A program made the position numbers and the translations under genes. The notes beneath the pieces are model-generated. The model was not told the origin of the DNA. It did not search any database and saw only the letters and a list, made by a program, of their open reading frames with translations. Source: Plantactinospora alkalitolerans (GTDB lineage: Bacteria; Actinomycetota; Actinomycetes; Mycobacteriales; Micromonosporaceae). Taken from it: DNA of 34,405 nucleotides. How positions within the stretch are numbered: position 1 is the first letter of the stretch; each line of letters opens with the position of its first letter. The stretch is from NCBI RefSeq assembly GCF_015690345.1, contig NZ_JADPUN010000184.1, positions 1 through 34,405 on the forward strand, given 5' to 3'. Below, one piece after another: positions 1-7,438 of this stretch.

Positions 1-59
1 ATCATGTCGTCGATCTTCACGTACAGTGCGGTCAAGAGGGTGTCCAGGTCTTGCGTCAC
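1..59 (-). CDS. IS982-type transposase, N-terminal fragment running off the window
   Basis: The complement reads MTQDLDTLLTALYVKIDDM from a GTG codon at 59 and runs off the left edge. The DLDTLLTALYVKIDD string is, from memory, the typical N-terminus of actinobacterial IS982-family transposases (DDE enzymes that move their own insertion sequence). Only 19 codons are visible, so catalytic residues and intactness cannot be judged. Its position next to a recombinase and phage-like small genes fits a mobile-element boundary. No clear Shine-Dalgarno sequence precedes the GTG. Confidence 0.55.
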   Translation of the reverse strand, partial: MTQDLDTLLTALYVKIDDM

Positions 60-123
60 AACATGATCTTGGATGCCCTCTCCTCATGCCCGGACATCGA
101 CCCCAGACTTCGGAACTACTCGT

Positions 124-573
124 CTAGAAGGGGGGCCAGCGTGATCCGGGAGGAGGCGTGGGGTGAATCCGTTTCCCGCCGCGCATCGCCAGCGGCCAGC
201 GCTGGTCGATGACGGTCGCGGTTGCCTTGCAGGCGTGGCAGGCATCGGGCCAATCCGGCATCCACGGGTACGGAGAGGCGGACACGCTGTCGTGCCGTAT
301 GCCGCAGAGGGTCATGCCGTACTCTCCGTAGGCAGACGCCTCGTCGTACGCATGGCCCACGTCCTTGGGCAGCTCCGGCGATTCCGCCCGCTCCCAGCGC
401 CCGTTCACGGCCTCGTACTGCGACCGTGAGACCTCTCGCGGGTCATGTCCCAGCTCGGTCCATGCGTAGCACCAGAAGCAGAACCACCGCTCCTTGATCG
501 ACGGTTCCGATTCCATCTGCGGCTCCGCTACCGGCTTCCGTCGCATCTCGTGGCCACACACGTCACAGGTCAC
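124..573 (-). CDS. Small zinc-ribbon protein of unknown function
   Basis: The predicted protein has 149 residues. It opens with a CxxC pair (Cys3, Cys6) and has a second CxxC (Cys32, Cys35), a spacing expected for one zinc ribbon. A later Cys-rich stretch (LCGIRHD, then CHAC) could bind a second metal. A longer reading frame could start at a TTG at 606, but the GTG at 573 is preferred because GGAAGG lies 8 nt upstream. That GTG overlaps the stop of the small zinc-motif ORF upstream (GTGA), suggesting translational coupling. Trp-rich, Cys-rich proteins of this size are common in actinophages and integrative elements, but I recognise no named family. Function is not inferable beyond metal binding. 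Confidence 0.6.
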   Translation of the reverse strand: MTCDVCGHEMRRKPVAEPQMESEPSIKERWFCFWCYAWTELGHDPREVSRSQYEAVNGRWERAESPELPKDVGHAYDEASAYGEYGMTLCGIRHDSVSASPYPWMPDWPDACHACKATATVIDQRWPLAMRGGKRIHPTPPPGSRWPPF

Positions 574-779
574 ATTCCGATCCTTCCATGTGTCGGTGGC
601 CGGCAACTCTCACATGCACTACCGAAGCCCGCCGGCACCACCACCGCACACGCCTCGCACTCGCAGCCTGACGGCGCGCCCCGATGACCCGCCGCCACTA
701 TCCGCTTGCAGACGCATGCGGTTGATGATCGGATGCCGCCATAATGACGGCCTGCCGCGAGTCCTCGACTTCCTATCAA
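570..779 (-). CDS. Short Cys-rich (zinc-finger-like) ORF, start uncertain
   Basis: This frame encodes at most 69 residues. Its C-terminal half carries CVCK, then CECEAC and CESC, a cysteine layout like a small treble-clef or zinc-ribbon protein. Its stop codon overlaps the GTG of the downstream zinc-ribbon gene, typical of a coupled pair. The start is unclear. The longest version begins at a TTG at 779, which overlaps head-to-head with the hydrolase gene starting at 744. A start nearer 735 would avoid this, but no standard start codon is there. An internal GTG would remove the first cysteines. It may be real with an unusual start, or slightly decayed. Confidence 0.4.
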   Translation of the reverse strand: MIGSRGLAAGRHYGGIRSSTACVCKRIVAAGHRGAPSGCECEACAVVVPAGFGSACESCRPPTHGRIGM

Positions 780-1526
780 GCCGCCGACGGCAGGGAACTA
801 CCTCTGCTGCTCTTCGAGCCGGGCGACGGGACGCAGCCCCGCACCGGCATCATCGTGTTCCATGGCGGCGCATTGCGCGAGGGGTCGGCCGACGGGCTCG
901 CCCCGCACTGCCAGAAACTGGCGGCGCGCGGAATCTTCGCGGTGTCGGCCGGGTACCGGCTGCTCGGTCATGGCGCTGTCAGCATCGACGACTGCATCAC
1001 CGATGTTAGGCGAGCGGTCGAACAGTTCGGGCGGCTGGCCGCGCTGCGTGGCCTGAGAGCACCGCATCTGGCCTCGGGTGGCAGTTCGGCTGGGGCTCAT
1101 CTCGCCCTGGTCGCCGCGATGACCGCCCCGAACGGGCCCGCCTCGGCACCGGAGCCCGGCGTCGCTGCCGTCGTGGCACTCAATCCCGCGGGAGTGGATC
1201 TGGGATCGTTCGAACCCGAAGTGCAGCGCCACCTCGAACACCAGGTCGGCATCGCCGCAGGCAGATTGATCGACTACTCGGTGATCCGGTACGTGCAACC
1301 AGGAAATCCGCCGATGCTGATCCACCACGGCACCCGCGACGAGATCGAGCCGATCGAAGGTGTGCGGCGGTTCCGAGACGCGATGGTGCGCTCCGGCAAC
1401 GAGTGCACGCTACACGAGTACGAGCACGCCGAGCACGGCTTCCACTACCCCGGCAAAGGTGCGCACTTCGACGACGTCATCGACGTCACGGCGCGGTTCC
1501 TCCTCGGCCGGATCGGAGCGCGGTAA
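744..1526 (+). CDS. Alpha/beta hydrolase (esterase/lipase, HSL-like)
   Basis: A 260-residue cytoplasmic serine hydrolase. The oxyanion motif HGG is at residues 40-42, the nucleophile elbow GGSSAG at 112-117 (Ser115), the likely acid is Asp199 in HHGTRDE, and the base is His231 in HAEHGF. This is the complete triad in the order expected for the hormone-sensitive-lipase/BD-FAE-like branch, which cleaves small carboxyl esters. The substrate cannot be told. The ATG at 744 is the first possible ATG after an in-frame TGA at 726. No good ribosome-binding site is visible. It is a single gene, divergent from the zinc-ribbon pair and convergent with the SUKH-like gene. Confidence 0.85.
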   Translation: MTACRESSTSYQAADGRELPLLLFEPGDGTQPRTGIIVFHGGALREGSADGLAPHCQKLAARGIFAVSAGYRLLGHGAVSIDDCITDVRRAVEQFGRLAALRGLRAPHLASGGSSAGAHLALVAAMTAPNGPASAPEPGVAAVVALNPAGVDLGSFEPEVQRHLEHQVGIAAGRLIDYSVIRYVQPGNPPMLIHHGTRDEIEPIEGVRRFRDAMVRSGNECTLHEYEHAEHGFHYPGKGAHFDDVIDVTARFLLGRIGAR

Positions 1527-1576
1527 ACAGGCAGACATCCACGTCCATCAGCGAAGTCCGACGTCTCGGGGAGAAG

Positions 1577-2050
1577 TCAAAGATCCGCTTGGTTGGCATA
1601 GTTGCCGGTAGCAATGTCCCAGGAGAGGCAGTCCCAGTAGTTGTCCGGGGTCATCGCGGGCGCATCCCACTCCGCGATGACCCACTGCATCTCGTTCTTG
1701 GCGTCTTCCCAGCCGTCCGGGTCAGCACCGACGATCGCGGGCGCGAGACCGGCGACCAGGCGTAGCGAGCGGGCATACAGTTCGAGCGACGAGTTCACGA
1801 ACGTCCGTGTCTGGTTGTCTGCGACGACCTGCACGGCACCCGTGTTCGGATCAAGACAGAATTCGCCGCCCCACTTGTCCGTGCCGTAGCCAAATCGCAG
1901 CATGCCATCCCGAGAGTTCAAATCGGGGCCGAGTAGGAACAGGTCATACTCGTCGAGTCGCAGCGACTCCGGCAGGTCGGCCGCGGCCAGTCGTTCCCGC
2001 AACTGCGGCGACAGGGACTCCCACCCGTCGAGCTCTTCCACCGAAGACAT
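1577..2050 (-). CDS. SUKH-like (SUKH-4 type) immunity protein
   Basis: The protein has 157 residues, starting at the ATG at 2050 (MSSVEELDGW). A longer open frame back to 2356 is only the shadow of the integrase gene. Features typical of SUKH proteins are a hydrophobic LFLLGPDL strand near residue 36, an acidic Trp-rich body, a strand (GAVQVVAD) following a CLDPNTG turn, and FVNSSLELYARSL near residue 84, a motif I associate with SUKH-4 proteins. SUKH proteins neutralise polymorphic or contact-dependent toxins. No toxin gene is visible beside it, so it may be an orphan carried by the island. It lies 34 nt after the integrase stop on the same strand and could be co-transcribed. The family call is from motif memory, not a search. 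Confidence 0.6.
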   Translation of the reverse strand: MSSVEELDGWESLSPQLRERLAAADLPESLRLDEYDLFLLGPDLNSRDGMLRFGYGTDKWGGEFCLDPNTGAVQVVADNQTRTFVNSSLELYARSLRLVAGLAPAIVGADPDGWEDAKNEMQWVIAEWDAPAMTPDNYWDCLSWDIATGNYANQADL

Positions 2051-2084
2051 GGCAGTGAATATATCGAGCGCCGACCCCGTTCCG

Positions 2085-3080
2085 TCAGCCGCGTCGGCGG
2101 GCACGGGCCGCCCAGATGACGTACGCGGGATCGCGGTCGAGGTTGTGCCGGTCTCGGTCGTAGCGGCGGGTCGTGCGAGGGTCCGCGTGTCCCATCGCAT
2201 CCTGCACGTCCTCCAGGGACACCCCTTCGGCGCGGGCGGTGGTGGCGAACGCGTGCCGCAGCGAGTGCGGCGACAGTCTCGCCCAGGCGTGGATGCCTGC
2301 TGCCCGGGCGAGTCGGCGGACCAGCCGGAACACCGCGTTCCGGTCCAGCCGTGCACCGGTCGCGGTGACCAGCAGCGGGCCGGTCAACTCCGGCACGCGC
2401 AGGCCCTGGTCGGCGGCCCGAGCGGCCAGGTAGGCGTCCACGGCGTACGCGGTGCCGGGGGTGAGGGCGCGGCGACGGACCTTGCCGCCCTTGCCGACGA
2501 AGCGGATGCTGCGATGCCCACGCTCGGTACCTAGGTCGGTCAGGTTCAGCGAGATCAACTCGCCGACCCGCAACCCCAGATCGGCCAGCAGGACGATGGC
2601 GGCCCGATTCCGGATAGCGGTCTGTCCGGTGTCGGCATCGGCCGCGGCCAGCAGCGCATCGACCTCGTCGGCGGTCAACCCGATGGTGGCGGAGTGGTCA
2701 CGGTCGACCCGCGGGCGGTCGGCGCCGGCCACCGGATTGGCCTCGACGGCGTGCAGCTTGACCAGGAACCCGTACCAACTGGACACGGCGGAGAGGCGGC
2801 GGGCGACGGTGGCCGGGGTGAGCGGGCGGCCACTGCGGACCCCCAGCGTCGCCTCCAACTGACGGGCGTACGCGTTGACGTCGAGGAACGTTGCCGACAG
2901 CGGGTCGAGGCCCCGGCTCTCGCACCAGCTCAGCCAGCCGGCGACGTCCCGCCGGTACGCGTCGCGGGTGTGCTCGGACAGCCGCCGGTTGTCCAGCCAG
3001 GCTTCGGTGAAGTCGGCGGGTCCGGCGGCTGTCAGCACGGGGCTGCTCGACCTGCGGGGCACGACTTCGGAAGACAGCAT
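2085..3080 (-). CDS. Tyrosine recombinase / integrase (XerD-like)
   Basis: A 331-residue site-specific recombinase. The N-terminal SAM-like core-binding domain covers about residues 22-118 (SEHTRDAYRRDVAGWL), followed by the catalytic domain. The full active site is present: Arg171 (LGLRVGEL), Lys197 (GKGGK), His272 and Arg275 (HSLRH), His298 (MGHAD) and nucleophile Tyr307 (TRRYDRDR). The DNA-cleavage machinery therefore appears intact. The family inserts and excises mobile elements or resolves dimers by strand exchange through a phosphotyrosine. No tRNA gene or direct-repeat attachment site was found nearby, so target and element limits are unknown. The start codon is ATG without an evident ribosome-binding site. 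Confidence 0.93.
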   Translation of the reverse strand: MLSSEVVPRRSSSPVLTAAGPADFTEAWLDNRRLSEHTRDAYRRDVAGWLSWCESRGLDPLSATFLDVNAYARQLEATLGVRSGRPLTPATVARRLSAVSSWYGFLVKLHAVEANPVAGADRPRVDRDHSATIGLTADEVDALLAAADADTGQTAIRNRAAIVLLADLGLRVGELISLNLTDLGTERGHRSIRFVGKGGKVRRRALTPGTAYAVDAYLAARAADQGLRVPELTGPLLVTATGARLDRNAVFRLVRRLARAAGIHAWARLSPHSLRHAFATTARAEGVSLEDVQDAMGHADPRTTRRYDRDRHNLDRDPAYVIWAARARRRG

Positions 3081-3217
3081 GTGAAGAAGGTTCCCAGTTG
3101 GTACGCGGATCCGTGCCGAGGCGCGCCCGGCAGAACACCATCGTCGGATGACCGCCGGCCGGGTCAGAGTAACGGGGTAGTCCTCCGCCGACCACGAAAA
3201 GTATCGGAAGTGCGGGC

Positions 3218-3223
3218 TATCCT
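3218..3223 (+). promoter_or_regulatory. Possible -10 box of a leaderless HNH gene
   Basis: TATCCT (TANNNT) lies only 6 nt before the GTG start of the HNH gene and no Shine-Dalgarno sequence is present, consistent with a leaderless transcript. No convincing -35 element is seen. Confidence 0.35.
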
Positions 3224-3229
3224 CCCGGC

Positions 3230-3697
3230 GTGCTCTCCCAGATCAGAGGCCTGTCCCGCCACTTCACCGAGGAAACGCTCCGGACGTACCTGTTGGACCG
3301 CTCGGCCCGCACGGAAGACGGCTGCCTCGTCGTACGCGGCTACGGCAGCCAGCGAGGCGTGTACCAGAAGGTCGCAGGTCGGGCATGGGCCCACATCGCC
3401 GCGTACGTCGCCTTCGTCGGCGACTACGATCCTGAGTTGGAGGTCGACCACGTCTGCGGTGTGCCGGACTGTATCGAGCCGACCCACCTGCGTCAGGTCA
3501 GCCACGCCGAGAACTGTCGTGGTCGCAAGCAGCAGCCTCGGTGCCGCAACGGACACGACCGCGAGATCGATACCCGTACCGGCCGCTACCGCAAGGTCTG
3601 CCGACGCTGCAACGGCGACGCGCAGAAGCGGTGGCGCGAGCGGCAGGCACGCCAGGTTGCCGAGGGCCGCGCCAGCTACGGCCGGGCAACGGACTGA
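3230..3697 (+). CDS. HNH endonuclease (HNH_3-like)
   Basis: A 155-residue protein starting at a GTG. The nuclease core has EVDH (Asp73-His74), Cys76, Cys81 and His86 in the spacing of HNH_3 proteins (DHxC, then PxCxxPxHL). The usual central Asn is Glu83 here, a substitution that may matter for activity. The SHAEN motif follows. The C-terminal half adds a second metal-binding pattern (CRNGH, then CRRC, residues 105-127) and a basic tail, typical of actinophage-encoded HNH proteins. Such enzymes nick or cut DNA, often as homing endonucleases or phage packaging partners. It sits divergently from the integrase, supporting a phage-derived island. Confidence 0.85.
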   Translation: MLSQIRGLSRHFTEETLRTYLLDRSARTEDGCLVVRGYGSQRGVYQKVAGRAWAHIAAYVAFVGDYDPELEVDHVCGVPDCIEPTHLRQVSHAENCRGRKQQPRCRNGHDREIDTRTGRYRKVCRRCNGDAQKRWRERQARQVAEGRASYGRATD

Positions 3698-3762
3698 TCC
3701 CGGCCACAAATCTGGGGGTTCGGCGTCCGGTCGGGCGACGGGTGTCGTGCTCGTTCAGATCG

Positions 3763-3831
3763 AGTGGCGGCCAGTCCCACACCGCTGGTGCCACCGGCGA
3801 TCAGGACGATCTTGTCGATGAATTGGTTCAC
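3763..3831 (-). pseudogene. N-terminal stump of a short-chain dehydrogenase
   Basis: From the GTG at 3831 the complement reads VNQFIDKIVLIAGGTSGVGL, a typical SDR first beta strand plus the NAD(P)-binding GGTSGVG turn. Similarity stops after about 22 residues and the frame continues as unrelated sequence. The GTG overlaps the TGA of the upstream hydrolase (GTGA), so this was evidently a translationally coupled third gene of the MDR-hydrolase operon. The break coincides with the start of the HNH/integrase region, so the incoming element or a later deletion most likely removed the rest. Confidence 0.7.
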
Positions 3832-4808
3832 CGCAGTTTTCCGGACAGCCAGTCGGCGGTCGCGGGCAGCCAGTCGGGCTGGGCGTTGCCGAGCAGGTGG
3901 TCGCCGTGCGGGACGAGCAGGTATTCGCCGTGCGGCGCCGTACGGGCCAGCGGTTCGCCGTTGGTCACGCCGGGGATGACGTCCTGGCCACCGTCCACGA
4001 CCAGGAGCGGGACGGCGATGCGTGGCGCCAGCGTGGACAGGTCGACCTGGCGGGCGAAGTCGCGGGCCGCCCGGGACCCGCCGGCGCGCCGGGTGAGGAG
4101 GTCCTGCACGAAGGGCGGTAGGTCATCCCAGTCCAGGCGGAAGGGGCCGCTGACGGTGGCGGCGGCCGCGACGCGGGTTTCGCGGGCGGCCGTCTCGGCG
4201 ACGTAGTAGCCGCCCAGGCTGAGCCCGATGAGCCCGACGCGGTCGACGCCGAGCGCGTCGATGACCCGTCCGATCACGTCGTGGTAGTCGGGCCGGACGG
4301 TCGAGGTGGACGCGAGTGTGCCCTGCCCGGGGCCGTCCATCGCGAACACCGCCACGCCCCTGCGCAGTAAGGCCGAGGTGACGGTCTGGAACTCCTCCTT
4401 GCCCGAGTCCAGGCCTGGCACGACGATGACGGCGACCGGCGGGTCGGCGGAGCCGCGCAGCCAGCCGGTGAAGCAGTCTCCCTCGATCCGCCGGGCGTGC
4501 GGTTCCAAGAGCGCCAGGGCGCGGCCCATGGCGGCGTCGGCGTCGGCTGCGGCCTGCGGATGCTCGGCACGCGGCGCCAGGGTGGCAAAGTGGAACCAGC
4601 GCGCCGCCGCCTGGTAGTGCTCGCCTGCCGAAACGGGCGAGGCTGCCTGTTCCGCCCGTGCGAGGTGCTGCCGTGCGGCGCGGATGAAGGCTTCACCCCA
4701 CCTGTCCAGGGACGTCGGTTCGCTGGTGACGCGCTGGTACTCGTGCGGGTCCAGTCCGGCCCCCGTGGCTCGTGTCAGATTGGCGGCGGCGAATTCCGCG
4801 GCGCTCAT
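3828..4808 (-). CDS. Alpha/beta hydrolase (FrsA / dihydroxypseudooxynicotine-hydrolase-like)
   Basis: A 326-residue hydrolase with a helical N-terminal cap region (about 1-110, including AGEHYQAAARWFHFA) followed by the alpha/beta fold. The nucleophile elbow is GLSLGG with Ser197, the acid Asp276 (GGQDVIP) and the base His304 (HGDH). The VVPGLDSGKEE and DGPGQG segments match the DUF1100/FrsA-like esterase group, which includes C-C-bond hydrolases such as 2,6-dihydroxypseudooxynicotine hydrolase. The start ATG overlaps the stop of the MDR gene (ATGA), and its own stop overlaps the SDR stump, so the three formed one operon under the divergent LysR protein. The pathway is unknown; reductase plus hydrolase plus dehydrogenase suggests catabolism of a small carbonyl compound. 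Confidence 0.85.
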   Translation of the reverse strand: MSAAEFAAANLTRATGAGLDPHEYQRVTSEPTSLDRWGEAFIRAARQHLARAEQAASPVSAGEHYQAAARWFHFATLAPRAEHPQAAADADAAMGRALALLEPHARRIEGDCFTGWLRGSADPPVAVIVVPGLDSGKEEFQTVTSALLRRGVAVFAMDGPGQGTLASTSTVRPDYHDVIGRVIDALGVDRVGLIGLSLGGYYVAETAARETRVAAAATVSGPFRLDWDDLPPFVQDLLTRRAGGSRAARDFARQVDLSTLAPRIAVPLLVVDGGQDVIPGVTNGEPLARTAPHGEYLLVPHGDHLLGNAQPDWLPATADWLSGKLR

Positions 4809-5737
4809 CGCGCTGTCCCCGTCGTGAGGACCGCCTTGCCGCGAATGCGCCGTTCCCGCAGGTCAACCAAGACCTCGGCAGCCTGGCTCCAGTCCGCCAC
4901 GCGGCCGATCTCGGGATGCAGCCGCCCGCTAGCGACCAGGCGCACCAACGTGGCCAGGTCGTGGCCGTACGGCGCGCCGACATAGTGGAAATGCCGAATC
5001 ACCGCCGCTTCCGGACCGGCAAAGAAATCGAAGAAGTCGAGCGTAACCGGGGTACGGCTGGCCTGACCGAACCAGATCAGCGTCCCTCCCGCAGCCAGCT
5101 TGGCCAGCGCGACCGGCAGATCGGCGCCGCCGGTGGACTCCAGCACCACATCGAACGGCCCTCGCGCGTCGGCCACATCGTGCACGATCGTTGCCGCACC
5201 CAGCCCGCGCAACCGCTCACCACGCGCTGGCGTGGCGGTCACCGCGGTGAGTTCCGCGCCCGCGGCGGCGGCCAGTTCGGTCAGGTAGTGACCCACCCCG
5301 CCCGAGGCGCCGGTCAGCAGTACCCGCTGGCCCGTCACGGCACCGGCCGTACGCAGCAACCGAAGCGCGGTGATCCCGGCTAGCGGCAGGGCGGCGGCCT
5401 GGACGGCGCTGATCTCGTCGGGCAGTACGGCAAGCGAGTGGGTCGGCACGGCCACGTACTCGGCCCAGCCACCCATCGCCGGGTGGCCGACCACCCGGGT
5501 GCCGATCGACGGGCCGGAGCCGTCGGCGGCCGCCTGAACCACCAGGCCCGCGACGTCCTTGCCGGGAATCAGGCCTGGACGCGGCTCTTCCAGCAGGAAC
5601 GTCTCACCGCGGTTCGGGGCGAACGCCTGGACTCTGATCAATGCCTCGTCCGCCGCCGGAACGGGCTGGGCGTCCCGGGAGAACTCAGCCGGGCGTGCCG
5701 GGTCTCCGGTTGGGATCAATCTCTGCATGCCGGTCAT
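4805..5737 (-). CDS. MDR-family NADPH:quinone oxidoreductase-like protein
   Basis: A 310-residue medium-chain reductase. It has the GroES-like N-terminal domain (FAPNRGETFL, IPGKDVAG, GGWAEYVAV) and the NADPH-binding Rossmann motif GASGGVG at residues 143-149. The structural zinc Cys cluster is absent, placing it with zinc-independent quinone oxidoreductases and enoyl reductases. The frame is open to a GTG at 5803, but that would include the palindromic intergenic region and overlap the likely promoter. The ATG at 5737 (or at 5728) is more plausible, although neither has a good ribosome-binding site. First gene of an operon with the downstream hydrolase, divergent from the LysR regulator. Confidence 0.87.
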   Translation of the reverse strand: MTGMQRLIPTGDPARPAEFSRDAQPVPAADEALIRVQAFAPNRGETFLLEEPRPGLIPGKDVAGLVVQAAADGSGPSIGTRVVGHPAMGGWAEYVAVPTHSLAVLPDEISAVQAAALPLAGITALRLLRTAGAVTGQRVLLTGASGGVGHYLTELAAAAGAELTAVTATPARGERLRGLGAATIVHDVADARGPFDVVLESTGGADLPVALAKLAAGGTLIWFGQASRTPVTLDFFDFFAGPEAAVIRHFHYVGAPYGHDLATLVRLVASGRLHPEIGRVADWSQAAEVLVDLRERRIRGKAVLTTGTAR

Positions 5738-5784
5738 GAAACCGGCGATGGTGCCGCGCCAGCCAACAACGCACCAGATCAGGC

Positions 5785-5812
5785 GACAACCATCGGTTGT
5801 CACCTAAGGTGA
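5785..5812. promoter_or_regulatory. Two adjacent palindromes, probable LysR operator in the divergent promoter
   Basis: GACAACC-ATC-GGTTGTC (5785-5801, perfect 7-bp arms) overlaps TCACCT-A-AGGTGA (5800-5812, perfect 6-bp arms). The second palindrome contains the AAGGTGA ribosome-binding site of the LysR gene. LysR-type regulators usually bind dyads in the gap between their own gene and a divergent target, so the placement fits autorepression plus control of the MDR operon. This role is inferred from position. Confidence 0.6.
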
Positions 5813-5816
5813 GAGC

Positions 5817-6806
5817 GTGGATCTTGACCTGGCACAGGTTCGCGCGTTCGTGCTGGCGGCCGAGGAGCTGCACTTCGGCCAAGCGGCCGAGAAGCTGTCG
5901 ATCTCGCAGCAGGCCCTGTCCAAACGAATCGCGCGCCTGGAATCCAGGCTCGGCATGCAGCTGTTCGACCGCGGCGGTCAAGGCGTGCGGCTCACCGAAG
6001 CCGGCCACCGCTTTCTGGAACCGGCCGGGCAGGCGCTGGCCGCCGCGGACCTGGCCGTGGCCGCGGTACTGGATGTGCACCGGCCGCTGCGGATCGACGT
6101 GTGGGGACATCTGTACGCACCGATGCGCACGGTGGCGCAGGCGGCGGCGCGGACCAGTGAACTACGCCTGGAGCTGGGACACGGGCGCGACCTGCCGTCG
6201 GCGGCGGCCGCGCTGCTGCACGCCGACATCGACGCCGCCTTCGGTCGCGTCCACCCGCCGCTGCCCGCCGGGCTGACGCATCGGCTGGTACGTCTGGAGC
6301 CGGTGGACGCGATCCTCAGCGCTGACCATCCGCTGGCGAGCGAACCCGCGCTCCGGCCCGAGCAGCTGCGTGACAGCGTGCTGTGGACTCCCGGAGCGCT
6401 GGACCGGCTTGACTTCCTGCACCGCTTTGCGGAGCGTTTCGGTGTCCGCGACCACGCTGAGGGCGCCAATCTGGGGCTTGACCACTTCCTCGCCGACCTG
6501 GCTGCGGACCCGCGTCGCTTCTCGCTGCTGCCGGCCGACGTACCGCTCCCCCAGACCCCGGAGATTCGGCTGGTCCCGCTGGTGGAACCGACACCCCTGT
6601 ACGCCTGGTCGCTGCTGTGGCGCGGCCGCGGGCATCCACTGATGGGCGCCCTGGTGAACGCCTTCGTGGCGGAAGCCGGGCGCAACCGCTGGCTGGAGTA
6701 CGACCCCAGCCGCGACTGGCTGCCGGAATCCAGCCTTCCAGCTCTGGCGAACCGGTTCGAGGATGAGGGCGGCCGTACCGTCGCCGACAGCCCTCGCGCC
6801 GACTAG
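5817..6806 (+). CDS. LysR-family transcriptional regulator
   Basis: A 329-residue regulator starting at a GTG with AAGGTGAG 3 nt upstream. The winged helix-turn-helix occupies residues 1-62 (RAFVLAAEELHFGQAAEKLSIS, then QALSKRIARLE), ending in the conserved LFDRGGQGVRLTEAG segment. A substrate-binding-protein-like effector domain follows from about residue 90. It is divergent from the MDR-hydrolase operon across an 80-nt gap with two palindromes, the classic layout in which LysR proteins control the neighbouring enzyme operon in response to a substrate or product. The effector is unknown. Confidence 0.93.
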   Translation: MDLDLAQVRAFVLAAEELHFGQAAEKLSISQQALSKRIARLESRLGMQLFDRGGQGVRLTEAGHRFLEPAGQALAAADLAVAAVLDVHRPLRIDVWGHLYAPMRTVAQAAARTSELRLELGHGRDLPSAAAALLHADIDAAFGRVHPPLPAGLTHRLVRLEPVDAILSADHPLASEPALRPEQLRDSVLWTPGALDRLDFLHRFAERFGVRDHAEGANLGLDHFLADLAADPRRFSLLPADVPLPQTPEIRLVPLVEPTPLYAWSLLWRGRGHPLMGALVNAFVAEAGRNRWLEYDPSRDWLPESSLPALANRFEDEGGRTVADSPRAD

Positions 6807-6811
6807 GCTCG

Positions 6812-6826
6812 GCGCTTGGGTAGCTG
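6812..6826 (+). repeat. 15-bp intergenic repeat, copy 1
   Basis: GCGCTTGGGTAGCTG just after the LysR stop codon. An identical 15-mer is at 14105-14119. Both copies lie shortly after a gene's 3' end. Confidence 0.5.
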
Positions 6827-6945
6827 TCCCAGCCCGCCATCCCATGAAACGTGCTCGCAGCAGGTTGGCGCCGTCGGCGCTGGTTGTTTCACAGGCGAAC
6901 ACCTATGAAACAGCATCACATCAGCCCGTTGGGCAGCGGCGGGCG

Positions 6946-7419
6946 TCAGCCTTCCGGGTGTCCGTCGTACACGCGGATTTTGTACTCGGTGGTCTCCAGC
7001 GCCAGGCCGAGCTCACGGATCTGGCGCGTGATTCGGTCCTGCTGGTCGAGCATGATGCGGCGGCGGTCCGGGATGGTGCTCGGGCCCTGCTCGACGAGCA
7101 GGGTGTAGCGCTTGAGGTCGGTCATGGTCATGCCGGACAGGCGCATCCGGGTGAGGAAGACGAGGCGGCGCAGGTCGAACGCGGAGTACTCGCGGTACCC
7201 GGAGGCGTTGCGAGCGGGCCGCACGAGTCCCTCCTGCTCGTAGTACCGGAGGGTGTGCGTCGACAGGCCGACGAGCCGGGCGGCCTCGGCGACACTCTTG
7301 GGCATCGCCGAGGCCTCGATCGTGGCGTCGTCGAGCAGCTCGTGCAGCGCATCGATCGCCGACGAGGATGGCCCGTCGCTGGCAGCGAGGATGCGTTCGA
7401 TCAGCGCTTGGGTGGCCAT
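6946..7419 (-). CDS. MerR-family transcriptional regulator
   Basis: A 157-residue protein from the ATG at 7419; an upstream in-frame extension to 7449 would overlap the SDR stop and is unlikely. After about 40 variable residues comes the MerR winged helix (SVAEAARLVGLSTHTLRYYEQEGLV, about 42-66), then GYREYSAFDLRRLVFLTRMRLSGM and a long dimerisation helix (about 115-146). No conserved metal-binding cysteines are present, so a small organic or redox signal is more likely than a metal. It is the second gene of an operon with the SDR, 19 nt downstream. The promoter of that operon has the 19-bp spacer and internal dyad that MerR proteins use, implying autoregulation. Confidence 0.92.
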   Translation of the reverse strand: MATQALIERILAASDGPSSSAIDALHELLDDATIEASAMPKSVAEAARLVGLSTHTLRYYEQEGLVRPARNASGYREYSAFDLRRLVFLTRMRLSGMTMTDLKRYTLLVEQGPSTIPDRRRIMLDQQDRITRQIRELGLALETTEYKIRVYDGHPEG

Positions 7420-7438
7420 GGCCCACAGCGTACGGCGG

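Noticed and set aside
5738-5803. N-terminal extension of the MDR protein to a GTG at 5803
   Set aside because: It would cover the operator palindromes and promoter region, and its residues do not fit the GroES-like domain start.
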